DNA from: Flavihumibacter petaseus NBRC 106054
Lineage (GTDB): Bacteria > Bacteroidota > Bacteroidia > Chitinophagales > Chitinophagaceae
DNA: 64,000 nt
NCBI RefSeq assembly: GCF_000974785.1
Contig: NZ_BBWV01000004.1
Coordinates: 372,001-436,000, forward strand
Reading direction: 5' to 3'
Under the pieces are notes generated by a model. The model saw nothing but the letters and a program-made list of their open reading frames with translations, was not told the DNA's origin and searched no databases. Shown piece after piece: positions 37,350-47,176 of the stretch. Within the stretch, counting starts at the first letter, position 1; each line of letters begins with the position of its first letter. The translations under genes and the position numbers were made by a program.

Positions 37350-38196
37350 TGGTCTTTTTTGTTGCCGACTCCAGTTGCAGTTGTTCTGCAGCCTGGCTGT
37401 TCTGCACTACGTACACATATTGCACCACGGAAAAGTTCGTAGCAGACTTCAACCGGAGCGTATAAAAGTTAGAGCTGGGGTCGTTCTGGAAGGTATCCAC
37501 CACGCCCACCATGATATTCGCGGGGAAGATAGATGACAGCTCACTGGTCAATACACTGTCCCCCCGGGCAATCTTTACATTCTTGGGCACATTTCGCATC
37601 TGCACATACTGCGGGCTGATGCCATCCCAGCTGATAGTGCCCCGTTCACCGGAATTTTTAAGCTTTGCATCCACCTTGAACTGGCGGCTGAGCATGGTCA
37701 TAACGGTGGAAAAATTGGCGCTTACGTTCACCACCCGGCCTACCACACCTGTCGGGCCGATAACGGCCATATCCACCTTTACCCCCTGATCTGCACCCCG
37801 GTGGATGGTCATGAAATTGTTCTGGGTTGTGAGGAAATTGCCCACAACCGCCGCATCCATATAATGATATTTCTGGTATTTGAAAAGAGAATCGACGCGG
37901 ATGGAATCCACCACAATCGTGTGCAGGGTATCCGCAGGCTGGTAGTTACTCCGCAACTTTTCCCGCAGATCGACATTCTCCCGCACCAGTTCCGCATTAG
38001 CCTTCTTAAGCTTGAAATATTCGGTTACCGTCTGGTATCTTTCGTTGATCCTGCCCGTTATTTCGCTCGCTACACCCATAAAAGCCGCTTCGTGAAAGCG
38101 GTTATACCGGAAGAGAAAATAAAGCGACAATGCCTGCAATGCAAGGAAAAAAAGGAAATTGAAATAACGTCTGATGAACAGAAAGATATTACGCAT
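37342..38196 (-). CDS. mreC: rod-shape-determining protein MreC
   Basis: 284 residues: one membrane helix (about 12-28), a coiled coil (about 60-80, KKANAELVRENVDLREKLRS) and two beta domains with the conserved GPTGVVGRVVNVSANFSTVM. It forms a periplasmic scaffold that links MreB filaments with PBP2 and RodA. It follows mreB after 12 bp. Confidence 0.95.
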   Translation of the reverse strand: MRNIFLFIRRYFNFLFFLALQALSLYFLFRYNRFHEAAFMGVASEITGRINERYQTVTEYFKLKKANAELVRENVDLREKLRSNYQPADTLHTIVVDSIRVDSLFKYQKYHYMDAAVVGNFLTTQNNFMTIHRGADQGVKVDMAVIGPTGVVGRVVNVSANFSTVMTMLSRQFKVDAKLKNSGERGTISWDGISPQYVQMRNVPKNVKIARGDSVLTSELSSIFPANIMVGVVDTFQNDPSSNFYTLRLKSATNFSVVQYVYVVQNSQAAEQLQLESATKKTNE

Positions 38197-38208
38197 GTTG
38201 TCCCTTTA

Positions 38209-39234
38209 TCAGCGCATCACAAACGGATAGCGATCGTAATTTTTCAAAGCGATCCCTGTTCCGCGAACCACGCTCTTCAGCGGGTCATCCGCTACGTGAA
38301 CCGGCAGTTTGATTTTCTGGCTGAGCCTTTTGTCAAGCCCTCTCAGCAACGCACCACCACCGGTGATATACAGGCCGCGGCGGTAAATATCCGCCGCAAG
38401 CTCCGGAGGCGTCGTTTCGAGCGCTTTAAGAATAGCTTCCTCTATTTTGAAAATACTTTTGTCAAGTGCTTCCGCAATTTCCTGGAAGCTGACCATGATC
38501 TGCTTGGGTATACCGGTTACCAGGTCACGTCCGTTTACCGGAATATCGTCAGGCGGGTTTTCGAGATCTTTCATGGCAGCACCAATCTGGATCTTGATCT
38601 GCTCCGCGGTCCTTTCACCGATCAGCAGGCTGTGATAGCGACGCAACGCTTCCATGATATCCGCCGTGAACTCATCACCGGCGATCCGGATACTCTGATC
38701 GCAGACGATACCGGCAAGTGCGATCACGGTGATACCGGTTGTACCACCGCCGATGTCGATGATCATATTACCGACAGGCTCTTCAACATCTATTCCGATC
38801 CCCAGGGCCGCTGCCATAGGTTCATGTATCAGGTAAACTTCCTTTGCTCCGGCTTGCTCTGCACTGTCTCTTACCGCACGTTTCTCTACCTCCGTAATGG
38901 AAGACGGGATACAGATCATCATCCGCCAGCTGGGTGGGAAAAGCGGTTTTTTGGGATAGATCATTTTAATCATCTCCCGTATCATCAGTTCAGCTGCGTT
39001 GAAGTCGGCAATAACGCCATCCTTCAGGGGTCTGACCGTCCTGATGCTTTCATGGGTCTTCTCATGCATCATCAATGCACGTTTTCCTACAGCCAGTACG
39101 TTCTTGGGGTTGTTCCGGTCAAGCGCCACAATCGAAGGCTCATTCACCACAATTTCATCGTTATGTATGATTAGGGTATTGGCAGTACCCAGGTCCATGG
39201 CGATTTCCTGGGTCAGAAAATTGAATAATCCCAT
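38209..39234 (-). CDS. mreB: rod-shape-determining protein MreB
   Basis: 341 residues, normal actin-fold length. Phosphate 1 loop DLGTANTLI, phosphate 2 loop DIGGGTTGITV and adenosine motif TGGGALLRGL are present. It polymerises under the membrane with ATP and guides cell-wall synthesis. It is the first gene of the mreBCD-mrdA-rodA set, so the cell is expected to be rod-shaped or filamentous. Confidence 0.97.
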   Translation of the reverse strand: MGLFNFLTQEIAMDLGTANTLIIHNDEIVVNEPSIVALDRNNPKNVLAVGKRALMMHEKTHESIRTVRPLKDGVIADFNAAELMIREMIKMIYPKKPLFPPSWRMMICIPSSITEVEKRAVRDSAEQAGAKEVYLIHEPMAAALGIGIDVEEPVGNMIIDIGGGTTGITVIALAGIVCDQSIRIAGDEFTADIMEALRRYHSLLIGERTAEQIKIQIGAAMKDLENPPDDIPVNGRDLVTGIPKQIMVSFQEIAEALDKSIFKIEEAILKALETTPPELAADIYRRGLYITGGGALLRGLDKRLSQKIKLPVHVADDPLKSVVRGTGIALKNYDRYPFVMR

Positions 39235-39383
39235 TTTGTTTGAGGTCTGATTTTTGGTCAGGATATAATGTCAGCAAAATTGATGCAAATAATTCGATTT
39301 ATCAAAGTACCCTACCTTGATTACCAGTAATTTTTCCACAATTCTCCAACCTTCGGATAACGGGCAAACAACCCTTTGTAGTA

Positions 39384-40751
39384 TTACAAGCCCCCTTTTC
39401 CCCCATACAGGCTGATGGGACCATCCAGTTCCAGCGCCAGTACTGACATATAAGTATCTTTTACTGTTTCAGGAACAGATATAAACACCAGTCCTGGTAC
39501 CGGACTCCAGGAGATCTTTCCCACAACTTTATGCGGGAGCGTTTGCGCAGTTCCGACAACCCTTACTTTTTTTACCGCATTCTTCAACCCCTTGATCATG
39601 ATGTTCCCGTTAGGCTTTCCTGCAAGGAACAGGTAAAGCGTTGATGAATCCTTTGAATAGGTGGAAGGTCCATAGTAATGTCCGGGTTGCAAACCGCCCA
39701 CTGTACCAAAGATTGCTTCGCTGTGCTTGCCGCTCCATTCACCCAGTGCTTTCAGCACGGCAACCTCCTGATCCGGAATGGTGCCGTCTTCTCTCGGTCC
39801 GATATCCAGCAACAGGTTACCGCCACTGGATATCGCATCTGCAAAAATGGATATGATCTCTGCCGGCGTCTTCCAGTTCTGGTCCTGCGGCTGAAAGCCC
39901 CAGTTGTCGTTAATGGTCATACACAGCTCCCACCACTTTCCTTTGGGTCGTACCACGGGTGTATTCTGCTCTGGTGTTTCATAGTCTCCGTAACCCTGCA
40001 GGCGCGAATTGATGATCGCCTGGGAATTGCGGGTCAGAATATTCTTGCGGATTCCAGCCGCATCCCATTCGTCAGCCGAGTGTTCCCAATCACCGTCAAA
40101 CCAGAACAGGTCCGGGTTAAAACGGTCACTGATCTCTTTGATCTGCGCCTGGTTGAAATTGCTGAAACGTTTCCAACGGTTGGGGTCATCGGCCAGTTTA
40201 TACCGGCTGCTGTCCTTCAGAAATCCCGGATAATCCGGGTAGGACCAGTCGATCAGGGAGAAATAGGCGCCTTTACGTATACCGTTTTTCTCCAATGCCT
40301 TAAAAAAAGGCGTCAGCAGGTCCCGCTTTGCAGGCGTGTTCCGGACCACATCGTAATGTTTTTGTGCGGTTGGCCATAAAGCCACACCGTCGTGGTGTTT
40401 CGTCGTAATGACGGCATACCGCGCACCCGAAGATTTTATCAGTTCAGCCCATTTTTCAGGATCATACTTTGAAGCTGTAAAGCCCTTCAACTGGGCCATA
40501 TAGGCCGGCCAGGTAACTTTCTTATTGTGGAAACTCCAGCTTTCGTCAATGCCATTCACAGCATAGATACCATAATGGATGAATATGCCCAGCTTGGCAT
40601 CTCCGAACCAGCCCATTTTTGCAGTGTCAGCACCTGGTTGCAGGGAGGCATCCCTGCCGGTAACACCGGTTTGGCCGGATACTGCCAGTACAACCAGCAA
40701 ACAACACGTTAACGCTGCCAAAGGCAGCACATTTGATATTTTCCGCTTCAT
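39384..40751 (-). CDS. exported alpha-L-fucosidase (GH29)
   Basis: 455 residues from the ATG at 40751, which begins a signal peptide (LPLAALTCCLLVVLAVSGQ); the open frame reaches 40775. GH29 features: GIFIHYGIYAVNG, YAVITTKHHDGVALW and the nucleophile Asp in FNPDLFWFDGDWEH. It removes alpha-L-fucose from glycans in the periplasm or outside. It stands alone, with no SusCD pair or other glycosidase next to it, so it is not part of an obvious polysaccharide locus. Confidence 0.93.
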   Translation of the reverse strand: MKRKISNVLPLAALTCCLLVVLAVSGQTGVTGRDASLQPGADTAKMGWFGDAKLGIFIHYGIYAVNGIDESWSFHNKKVTWPAYMAQLKGFTASKYDPEKWAELIKSSGARYAVITTKHHDGVALWPTAQKHYDVVRNTPAKRDLLTPFFKALEKNGIRKGAYFSLIDWSYPDYPGFLKDSSRYKLADDPNRWKRFSNFNQAQIKEISDRFNPDLFWFDGDWEHSADEWDAAGIRKNILTRNSQAIINSRLQGYGDYETPEQNTPVVRPKGKWWELCMTINDNWGFQPQDQNWKTPAEIISIFADAISSGGNLLLDIGPREDGTIPDQEVAVLKALGEWSGKHSEAIFGTVGGLQPGHYYGPSTYSKDSSTLYLFLAGKPNGNIMIKGLKNAVKKVRVVGTAQTLPHKVVGKISWSPVPGLVFISVPETVKDTYMSVLALELDGPISLYGGKGGL

Positions 40752-40838
40752 GATACGAATGTAGCGCCGGAGCATTCAGCTTACCTGTTCGATTTTCCGA
40801 AAGACAGCGCTATTATTAACCCAGCAGTATGCAGCCAG

Positions 40839-41834
40839 TCAGGTTAGATTCCGGAATCCGAGCATTTGTTCGGTTTCCCTGTTCAGCTGAGGAAGCCGGC
40901 TGCGTTCAAGGAGAAAACTGGTCAGCCTTGCAATCTCAGCGAAAATGGCATGTTTGTCCAGCGCTCCTTTCAGATAATCCCGGCCCGTACTGCCACCTGT
41001 TCCAACCCTGGAACCAATGATCCGGTGCACCATATTCATATGCCGGTACCTCCAGGTGCTGAGTTGTTCATCCACTTCAAGCAATGTATTCAGCAACTGA
41101 AATGGCAGCTGCAGCAAAGGGTATCCCCTGTACAACATAATAAAGAGTGCTGCCCGGCTGGCTCTCGGAGAAAGCTGCCGGTTTTCGTCCCCACCGGTTA
41201 CAAACACGCTTTCCATAGCAACGAGGTTCGATAGCTCGTTTTCGGATAGGCTGGACCGGTAGGCATCGGTATATGTCGACCACCATTGTTCGTCGTTCTG
41301 CGGAAAAGGCATCCTTTCTAACCAGGTATTGAGCAACTGGATCAGCGTGGGGCTTGATTCCGCCTTCCTGATCAGTTCCACCTGTTCCAGCCGAAGCTGC
41401 GAGAGGTAATATTCCTGCCCGTGCCGTTGCTGATACAGCAGTCCCAGTCTGGCTTCCAGGGTTTTAAACTGCCAGCTTTGAAATCCCGAGGCCGGCCGCA
41501 ACATATCTCTGAAGTCAAGGAAATCCATGGGGGTCATCGTCTCCATGATATCAATCTGCTGCACCAGCACCTTTAATATGGTAACGCAGCGTTGCAGCCG
41601 GTGGACGACTGTTTGCAATTCAGGCGAATTATCATTGAGCGCGGGCTGTTCCATGATGGCAATCACTGACTCCACTTCAAACAATACCTGTTTGAACCAG
41701 AGTTCATAGGCCTGGTGGATAATGATGAACAGCATCTCATCATGGGCAGGTTTCCCCAGGCGCTCGCTTTCAGGTTCCTGTGAACCCAGTATCCTGGACA
41801 ACTGCAAATAATCGGAATAGTGTACAGCTGGCAT
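40839..41834 (-). CDS. kynA: tryptophan 2,3-dioxygenase
   Basis: 331 residues from ATG 41834; a TTG two codons upstream is less likely. The family segments HDEMLFIIIHQAYELWFKQV (haem pocket and substrate binding) and PMDFLDFRDMLRPASGFQS are present. It opens the indole ring of tryptophan to N-formylkynurenine using haem and oxygen. Other kynurenine genes are not nearby; nadC is 6 kb away on the same strand but is not an operon partner. It follows purD after 14 bp. Confidence 0.94.
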   Translation of the reverse strand: MPAVHYSDYLQLSRILGSQEPESERLGKPAHDEMLFIIIHQAYELWFKQVLFEVESVIAIMEQPALNDNSPELQTVVHRLQRCVTILKVLVQQIDIMETMTPMDFLDFRDMLRPASGFQSWQFKTLEARLGLLYQQRHGQEYYLSQLRLEQVELIRKAESSPTLIQLLNTWLERMPFPQNDEQWWSTYTDAYRSSLSENELSNLVAMESVFVTGGDENRQLSPRASRAALFIMLYRGYPLLQLPFQLLNTLLEVDEQLSTWRYRHMNMVHRIIGSRVGTGGSTGRDYLKGALDKHAIFAEIARLTSFLLERSRLPQLNRETEQMLGFRNLT

Positions 41835-41848
41835 AAGCAATGTTGTGA

Positions 41849-43126
41849 TTATTCAAACTCGTAGCCTATATCACGGCGGTAATTCATGCCGTCGAAGGTT
41901 ATCCCTTCAAGAACTTTCTTCGACTGAGAAACTGCTTCCGGGATGGAATTCCCGTATGAAGTAACGCAAAGCACCCGCCCACCGCTGGTAACAACCTTTT
42001 CCCCATCTTTCGAGGTACCGGCATGGAACAACAGGCTGCCGGCCGGCAATCTAAGGTCCAGTCCACTGATCGTTTTTCCTTTACTGTAATCGCCGGGATA
42101 TCCGCCACTGACTGCCATAACAGTGCAGGCTACACGAGGATCGTGTTTGACCTGTTTTGAAGCCAGCGTCTGATTGCCGGTTGCCAGTAACAGGTCTACC
42201 AGGTCGCTCGCCAGGCGGGGCATCACCACTTCTGTTTCGGGATCACCCATACGGCAATTGTATTCTATCACATAGGGTTCGTTCTGCACCTTGATAAGGC
42301 CGACAAAGATGAACCCCTTATAATCGATATTTTCTTCCTGAATGCCCTTTACCGTGGGTTTTACTACCCGCTCCAGCACCTTGTTCATGAACTGGTCATC
42401 TGCAAATGGTACAGGACTTACAGCACCCATGCCACCGGTATTCAGTCCGGTATCGCCTTCGCCTATCCGCTTGTAGTCTTTTGCATCGGGAAGCAACAGG
42501 AAATCTTTTCCGTCGGTGAGAACGAAAACACTCATTTCGATGCCATCAAGGAATGCTTCGATCACCACCTTTTTACTGGCATCGCCGAATTTGCTCTGGC
42601 GGATCATCTGGGTGAACTCACCAATGGCTTCTTCCCGGTCGTTCAGGATCAGTACGCCCTTTCCGGCTGCAAGGCCATCTGCTTTTAACACGATCGGAAG
42701 GGGGTGCTGCCGGATATAGGCTAACCCCGCTTCAAAATTGTCTGCGTCAAATTCACGGTAAGCAGCTGTAGGAATGCCATGCCGCTCCATAAAAGCTTTG
42801 GCGAAAGCTTTTGAACCCTCCAGTTGCGCACCATATTGAGAGGGACCAATAACGGGCATGCCGTCAACCGGGTTCGCGTGAAAATAATCGACAATTCCCC
42901 TGACCAGCGGCTCCTCCGGTCCAACGACCAACAACCTGATATCCAGATCCAGGCAAGCCTTCCGGATCGCCGGAAAGTCATTCTGTGACAGGGCGAGATT
43001 GATGCCAACCTGGGCAGTTCCTGCATTTCCGGGAGCAATATAAACCTGTGAGCAAAGGGGACTTTGTGACATTTTCCAGGCCAGCGCATGTTCCCGGCCC
43101 CCGGAACCTAAAAGCAGGATATTCAT
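41849..43126 (-). CDS. purD: phosphoribosylamine-glycine ligase
   Basis: 425 residues from ATG 43126, which starts the conserved MNILLLGSGGREHALAWK; the open frame to 43156 is not needed. ATP-grasp features (PIVLKADGLAAGKGVLI, YNCRMGDPETEVVMPRL) are complete. It makes glycinamide ribonucleotide in purine synthesis. It is divergent from the POT transporter. No other pur gene is in the window. Confidence 0.97.
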   Translation of the reverse strand: MNILLLGSGGREHALAWKMSQSPLCSQVYIAPGNAGTAQVGINLALSQNDFPAIRKACLDLDIRLLVVGPEEPLVRGIVDYFHANPVDGMPVIGPSQYGAQLEGSKAFAKAFMERHGIPTAAYREFDADNFEAGLAYIRQHPLPIVLKADGLAAGKGVLILNDREEAIGEFTQMIRQSKFGDASKKVVIEAFLDGIEMSVFVLTDGKDFLLLPDAKDYKRIGEGDTGLNTGGMGAVSPVPFADDQFMNKVLERVVKPTVKGIQEENIDYKGFIFVGLIKVQNEPYVIEYNCRMGDPETEVVMPRLASDLVDLLLATGNQTLASKQVKHDPRVACTVMAVSGGYPGDYSKGKTISGLDLRLPAGSLLFHAGTSKDGEKVVTSGGRVLCVTSYGNSIPEAVSQSKKVLEGITFDGMNYRRDIGYEFE

Positions 43127-43265
43127 AATGATTGTTTCAGATATGTTTGATGGCAATCAGCCCGATCAGGACGCGAAAATAGAGAAATGCCGGCAAAGCA
43201 CGCCCGGACAGCGTCCTTATCGATTTTATCCATTATTTTGCCGATTTCGTGTAAACACCACAACT

Positions 43266-44765
43266 ATGACGAACGCCACTGCCCCTGTTGCGCCGGCTAT
43301 TCCCGCCCACAAAGGCCACCCGAAAGGCCTGTATGTTTTATTCTTTACTGAAATGTGGGAACGATTCAGCTATTATGGCATGCGGGCAATTCTTCTACTG
43401 TTCCTGCTGGATAAAGTAAAAGGCGGAATGGGTTATGCGGAAGGAGAAGCCGGTGCCATCTATGGTCTGTATACTTTCTCCGTTTACCTGCTTTCATTGC
43501 CCGGAGGATGGCTGGCAGATAACGTTATCGGTCAGCGCAAGGCTGTCTGGTACGGTGGTATCCTCATCATGATCGGCCACATCATTCTCGCCATTCCCGG
43601 CAGTCATATGGTCTTCTTCAGCGGCCTGGCATTCGTTGCACTGGGAACGGGAATGCTGAAACCCAATATCAGTTCGGTTGTCAGTGAGTTGTATCCGGAA
43701 GGCGGCGCACGCCGGGATGCTGCCTTTTCCATTTTTTATGTGGGTATAAACCTTGGCGGATTCCTGGGCATGCTGATCGTCGGCTACCTGGGTCAGAAAG
43801 TAGGCTGGCACTATGGATTCGGTGCTGCGGCGGTTGCAATGTTTCTTGGATTGATCGGATACCGGTTCCTGGCACCCCGATACCTTGGCGACAAGGGTAT
43901 GACGCCCAAGGCGAAACTGGATACACACCATGTCAAAACACCACTTTCACCCCTGAGCTGGGCATTGGGTGGCTTGTTGCTTGCTTTCCTGATCGTGATG
44001 CAATTAACCGGGAAATTTTCATGGGTAAGCAAACAGAGTACCGCTACTTCAATGGGACTGATCTGCGTGGCTGTGGTAGTGATCTATTTCGCCAATCTAC
44101 TTTTCGCTTCAAACCTGGACAATGGAGAGCGGAAAAGGGTGGGTATCCTGTTCATCTTATTCTGGGGGGCGGTATTGTTCTGGGCCGGCTTTGAACAACA
44201 GGGCTCGTCGTTTCAGATCTTCGCTGACCGTTATTCACAGATGCCTGCCTGGATGCCTTCCAGCTGGTTCCAGACCTTTAATAATATTTATATCCTGATT
44301 TTTGCCCCGATCCTGGGAATGTTGTGGATCTACCTGGAAAAAAGGAAACTTAATCCTCCGACCCTCACCAAATTTGCCATCGCGCTTTTCCTCCTGGCGA
44401 TCGGCTATTACATCATGGTCATTGGTGCAAAAACTGCTGTTACCGGCGTAAAGGCGCCATTCTGGATCCTGACCTGCACGTATTTCTTTCATACACTCGG
44501 CGAACTTTGTCTCAGCCCAGTGGGCCTCAGCTCCTTTACCAAACTCGCACCACCAAGATTTCTCAGTCAGCTGATGGGAATCTGGTTCGTCGCTACAGCC
44601 CTGGGGAACCTGTTCGCGGGACTGTTTGCCGGTGGATTTAACGAAGAAAACCTACAGCAGATGCCACAGATGTTCATGAGCATCGTCTGGTTCTGCCTGA
44701 TCGTTGGCGGCGTAATCTTCCTGCTGCAGAAACCTACGCAGAAATGGTTTGGCGGGATAAAATAA
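43266..44765 (+). CDS. POT family proton-dependent oligopeptide transporter
   Basis: 499 residues from ATG 43266; a longer open frame begins inside purD and adds a non-homologous stretch. Family motifs: ExxERFxYYG (EMWERFSYYGMRA) in helix 1 and the PTR2 signature FSIFYVGINLGGFLG. About 14 membrane helices are expected, as in bacterial POTs. It takes up di- and tripeptides with protons across the inner membrane. It converges with apaG, with 12 bp between stops. Confidence 0.93.
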   Translation: MTNATAPVAPAIPAHKGHPKGLYVLFFTEMWERFSYYGMRAILLLFLLDKVKGGMGYAEGEAGAIYGLYTFSVYLLSLPGGWLADNVIGQRKAVWYGGILIMIGHIILAIPGSHMVFFSGLAFVALGTGMLKPNISSVVSELYPEGGARRDAAFSIFYVGINLGGFLGMLIVGYLGQKVGWHYGFGAAAVAMFLGLIGYRFLAPRYLGDKGMTPKAKLDTHHVKTPLSPLSWALGGLLLAFLIVMQLTGKFSWVSKQSTATSMGLICVAVVVIYFANLLFASNLDNGERKRVGILFILFWGAVLFWAGFEQQGSSFQIFADRYSQMPAWMPSSWFQTFNNIYILIFAPILGMLWIYLEKRKLNPPTLTKFAIALFLLAIGYYIMVIGAKTAVTGVKAPFWILTCTYFFHTLGELCLSPVGLSSFTKLAPPRFLSQLMGIWFVATALGNLFAGLFAGGFNEENLQQMPQMFMSIVWFCLIVGGVIFLLQKPTQKWFGGIK

Positions 44766-44777
44766 AATCGGAAAACA

Positions 44778-45164
44778 TTAATTGTTCTTAAACGGAACAA
44801 TCATTTCAAAGGCGGGAATATCGACATCGAAAAATCTTTTGGTGTCGATATTTTCCATTTGATAGGACCCTGACATGCGACCCATTTCGGACCGGAGGTT
44901 ACATCCACTGACATACTGGTAACGGTCACCGGGCTGCAAAACTGGCTGAACGCCTACCACGCCTTCTCCTTCCACCTCGCGGTATTCACCGTTTGAATCA
45001 AAAATGTGCCAGTGACGACGATGCAGTTTTACAGAAAAATTATTGTGGTTGTCGATCGTGATCCGGTAGGCGAACATGAACTCACCTGACAACGGATTCG
45101 AATAATCGGGCTGGTAATAGGTTTCCACGCTCACCTCAACCCCCTGGGTGGTTGTACTGCTCAT
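44778..45164 (-). CDS. apaG: ApaG family protein
   Basis: 128 residues forming one fibronectin-III-like beta-sandwich: FAYRITIDNHNNFSVKLHRR HWHI near the start, then GVVGVQPVLQPGDRYQYVSG and MSGSYQMENI. These are the conserved ApaG stretches. ApaG has been linked to cobalt and magnesium efflux in enterobacteria; its biochemical role is unclear. It is a single gene between two plus-strand genes. Confidence 0.93.
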   Translation of the reverse strand: MSSTTTQGVEVSVETYYQPDYSNPLSGEFMFAYRITIDNHNNFSVKLHRRHWHIFDSNGEYREVEGEGVVGVQPVLQPGDRYQYVSGCNLRSEMGRMSGSYQMENIDTKRFFDVDIPAFEMIVPFKNN

Positions 45165-45210
45165 TCAGTGGAATTTGTTTAAAGGTATAAAAAAAATGCG
45201 ACCCTCCACG

Positions 45211-45218
45211 TACCTTTG
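45211..45218 (+). promoter_or_regulatory. -7 promoter element of icd
   Basis: TACCTTTG matches TAnnTTTG, 45 bp before the icd ATG. Confidence 0.5.
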
Positions 45219-45263
45219 CAGCGCTTATCGCATAACACCACCTATCAAGCAAAATTAATACAC

Positions 45264-46715
45264 ATGAAAATCGCTGTAGCTAAAGGAGATGGTATCGGCC
45301 CCGAGATTATGGATGCAGTATTGTCCATTTTTGATGCCGCTAAAGTGCCCCTTGAATATGAATTTGTTGACATGGGTAAATGGGTATTTGATAAAGGATT
45401 TAACAATGGCATGACTCCTGAGGCCAAGGCAACTATTGAGAAACTGGGCATCCTTTTTAAAGGCCCTATGGAAACGCCCAAGGGAAAAGGTGTAAAGAGC
45501 ATTAACGTTACTGCACGTAAAACGTGGAATACTTATGCCAACAAAAGAACATTTCAAACACTGTACGGCGTTGATACGGTATTCTCAAAGGCAGGGATTC
45601 CGATCGACATTACGATTGTCAGAGAGAATATTGAAGACACCTACGGCGGTGTGGAACATCTGCTTACTCACGATGTGGCACTCAGCCGCCGTTTTATCAC
45701 CCGCCCGGGCTCTCTTCAGGTGATCCGTTACGCCTTTGAAATGGCTAAAAAGAAGCAGGCGAGAAGAATCACCTGTGGCCATAAGGCGAATATCATGAAA
45801 TTGACCGACGGGCTTTTCCTGGAATGCTTCTATGAAGTAGCAAAAGAATATCCCGAACTGAAAGCGGACGATGTGATCGTAGACGACCTCTGTATGAAGC
45901 TCGTTACACGCCCCGACAATTTTGATGTGGTGGTACTGACCAACCTGCAGGGCGATATTGTCAGTGACCTTTGTGCCGGCCTGGTAGGTGGTCTCGGATT
46001 CGCACCATCTGCCAACATCGGAGATCACATCTGCATCTTTGAAGCGGTACATGGGACTGCACCGGATATTGCAGGAAAAAATATCGCCAACCCCACTGCC
46101 CTCTTGTTAAGCGGATTTGCGCTGCTGCAACATGTGGGACTGCTGGATACGGCTTCCATGATTGAAAATGCTTTGCTATATACCCTTGAAAGTGGTGTTC
46201 ATACCGGGGACTTCGGTAGCAAAGAAACGCCATCGCTTAACACTACCGCTTTTGCTCAGGCGATCATTTCCAATTTTGGAAAGAAACCGGCGCATAATCC
46301 CAAGCCAGCAATGGTGGACATGCCCACTACCTGCACAGTCATCAACCTGGACAAGAACCCGATGCTGGAAAGCGCTGAAGGTGCACAGGAAAGGATCGTT
46401 GGAGTGGATTTCTTCCTGGAAAGCAATCTCCAGCCTGAAGAAATAGCTCAGAAAAGCCTGCGTCACGGTGGAGTTAAATTCAAGCTGGTAAATATCAGTA
46501 ACCGCGGCACCCAGGTCTGGCCCACTGGTTCAAAGTTCACCAACCTGGTGAACCAGTATAACGTAAGGTTTGAAGGCATCGACGAAACGCCACTGAACCA
46601 GCAGGACATTATCGGGTTGTATGTAAGCATGACCGGTAACTTCAAAATCGCATCCCTGGAACTGTTGAACCAGTGGGGTGAAAAGAAGGGATTCAGCCAG
46701 GCGCAGGGACAGTAA
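45264..46715 (+). CDS. icd: isocitrate dehydrogenase (NADP-type, long form)
   Basis: 483 residues from ATG 45264 (MKIAVAKGDGIGPEIMDAV); upstream codons back to 45216 overlap the -7 box. The dehydrogenase core (about 1-335) has the substrate motif TIVRENIEDTYGGVEH and the metal-binding VVVLTNLQGDIVSDLCAG region. A 140-residue C-terminal extension (from about 340) fits the Thermus-type long isocitrate dehydrogenases. It catalyses isocitrate to 2-oxoglutarate in the TCA cycle. A terminator follows. Confidence 0.93.
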   Translation: MKIAVAKGDGIGPEIMDAVLSIFDAAKVPLEYEFVDMGKWVFDKGFNNGMTPEAKATIEKLGILFKGPMETPKGKGVKSINVTARKTWNTYANKRTFQTLYGVDTVFSKAGIPIDITIVRENIEDTYGGVEHLLTHDVALSRRFITRPGSLQVIRYAFEMAKKKQARRITCGHKANIMKLTDGLFLECFYEVAKEYPELKADDVIVDDLCMKLVTRPDNFDVVVLTNLQGDIVSDLCAGLVGGLGFAPSANIGDHICIFEAVHGTAPDIAGKNIANPTALLLSGFALLQHVGLLDTASMIENALLYTLESGVHTGDFGSKETPSLNTTAFAQAIISNFGKKPAHNPKPAMVDMPTTCTVINLDKNPMLESAEGAQERIVGVDFFLESNLQPEEIAQKSLRHGGVKFKLVNISNRGTQVWPTGSKFTNLVNQYNVRFEGIDETPLNQQDIIGLYVSMTGNFKIASLELLNQWGEKKGFSQAQGQ

Positions 46716-46720
46716 TGATT

Positions 46721-46755
46721 GTTTGGAAGTTTGGAAGTTTATTAGTTTAATTGTT
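46721..46755 (+). repeat. 8-bp GTTTNNNN tandem array after icd
   Basis: Four contiguous 8-bp units GTTTGGAA, GTTTGGAA, GTTTATTA, GTTTAATT and a final GTT, starting 5 bp after the icd stop. The same design occurs at 50703-50737. Confidence 0.75.
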
Positions 46756-46756
46756 A

Positions 46757-46788
46757 GCTGCCCCTGCCTCGCAGGGGCACTTTTGTTT
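46757..46788 (+). terminator. Terminator of icd
   Basis: TGCCCCTGC (46759-46767) pairs perfectly with GCAGGGGCA (46771-46779), loop of three bases, then a U-rich tail. Confidence 0.92.
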
Positions 46789-46796
46789 GTACAGGC

Positions 46797-47141
46797 TTAC
46801 CCTGCTTTTTTCGCCTGGGTATATCCTTTTTTCTGCAACCAGAGCAGTACCTTGTCCCGCTGGTCACCCTGAATGATGATCTCACCATCCTTTACTGCAC
46901 CGCCGGTTCCGCAAAATTGTTTAACAGCTTTACCCAATGCTTCAAGGTCGGCACCTGTACCTGTAAAATTGGTGATCAGGGTAACCGCCTTCCCTGCACG
47001 CTGTTTTTTATCCAGCATCACGCGGAGATTTTGTTTTGCCGGAGGCAGGGTTTCCGCCTCCTCCTGTGCATCCGGTTCATACCTGAAATCGGGATCTGTA
47101 GAATAGACAAATCCATGTTTATCGCCGGGTTTCTTTTTCAT
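46797..47141 (-). CDS. SUI1/YciH-type translation initiation factor
   Basis: 114 residues. The C-terminal two thirds form the SUI1/eIF1 domain (RAGKAVTLITNFTGTGADLE, CGTGGAVKDGEIIIQGDQRD). The N-terminal 40 residues are a charged tail. In bacteria these proteins resemble eIF1 and may affect start-codon fidelity; the role is not settled. It is followed by nadC on the opposite side of a 35-bp gap upstream and lies back to back with the icd terminator. Confidence 0.92.
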   Translation of the reverse strand: MKKKPGDKHGFVYSTDPDFRYEPDAQEEAETLPPAKQNLRVMLDKKQRAGKAVTLITNFTGTGADLEALGKAVKQFCGTGGAVKDGEIIIQGDQRDKVLLWLQKKGYTQAKKAG

Positions 47142-47176
47142 AAGTCACTTTTTCAAGCTGTTTTCTAACTGAAGCA

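Noticed and set aside
37801-39174. 457-codon open frame opposite mreB and mreC
   Set aside because: Reverse shadow of two conserved genes, no recognisable domain.
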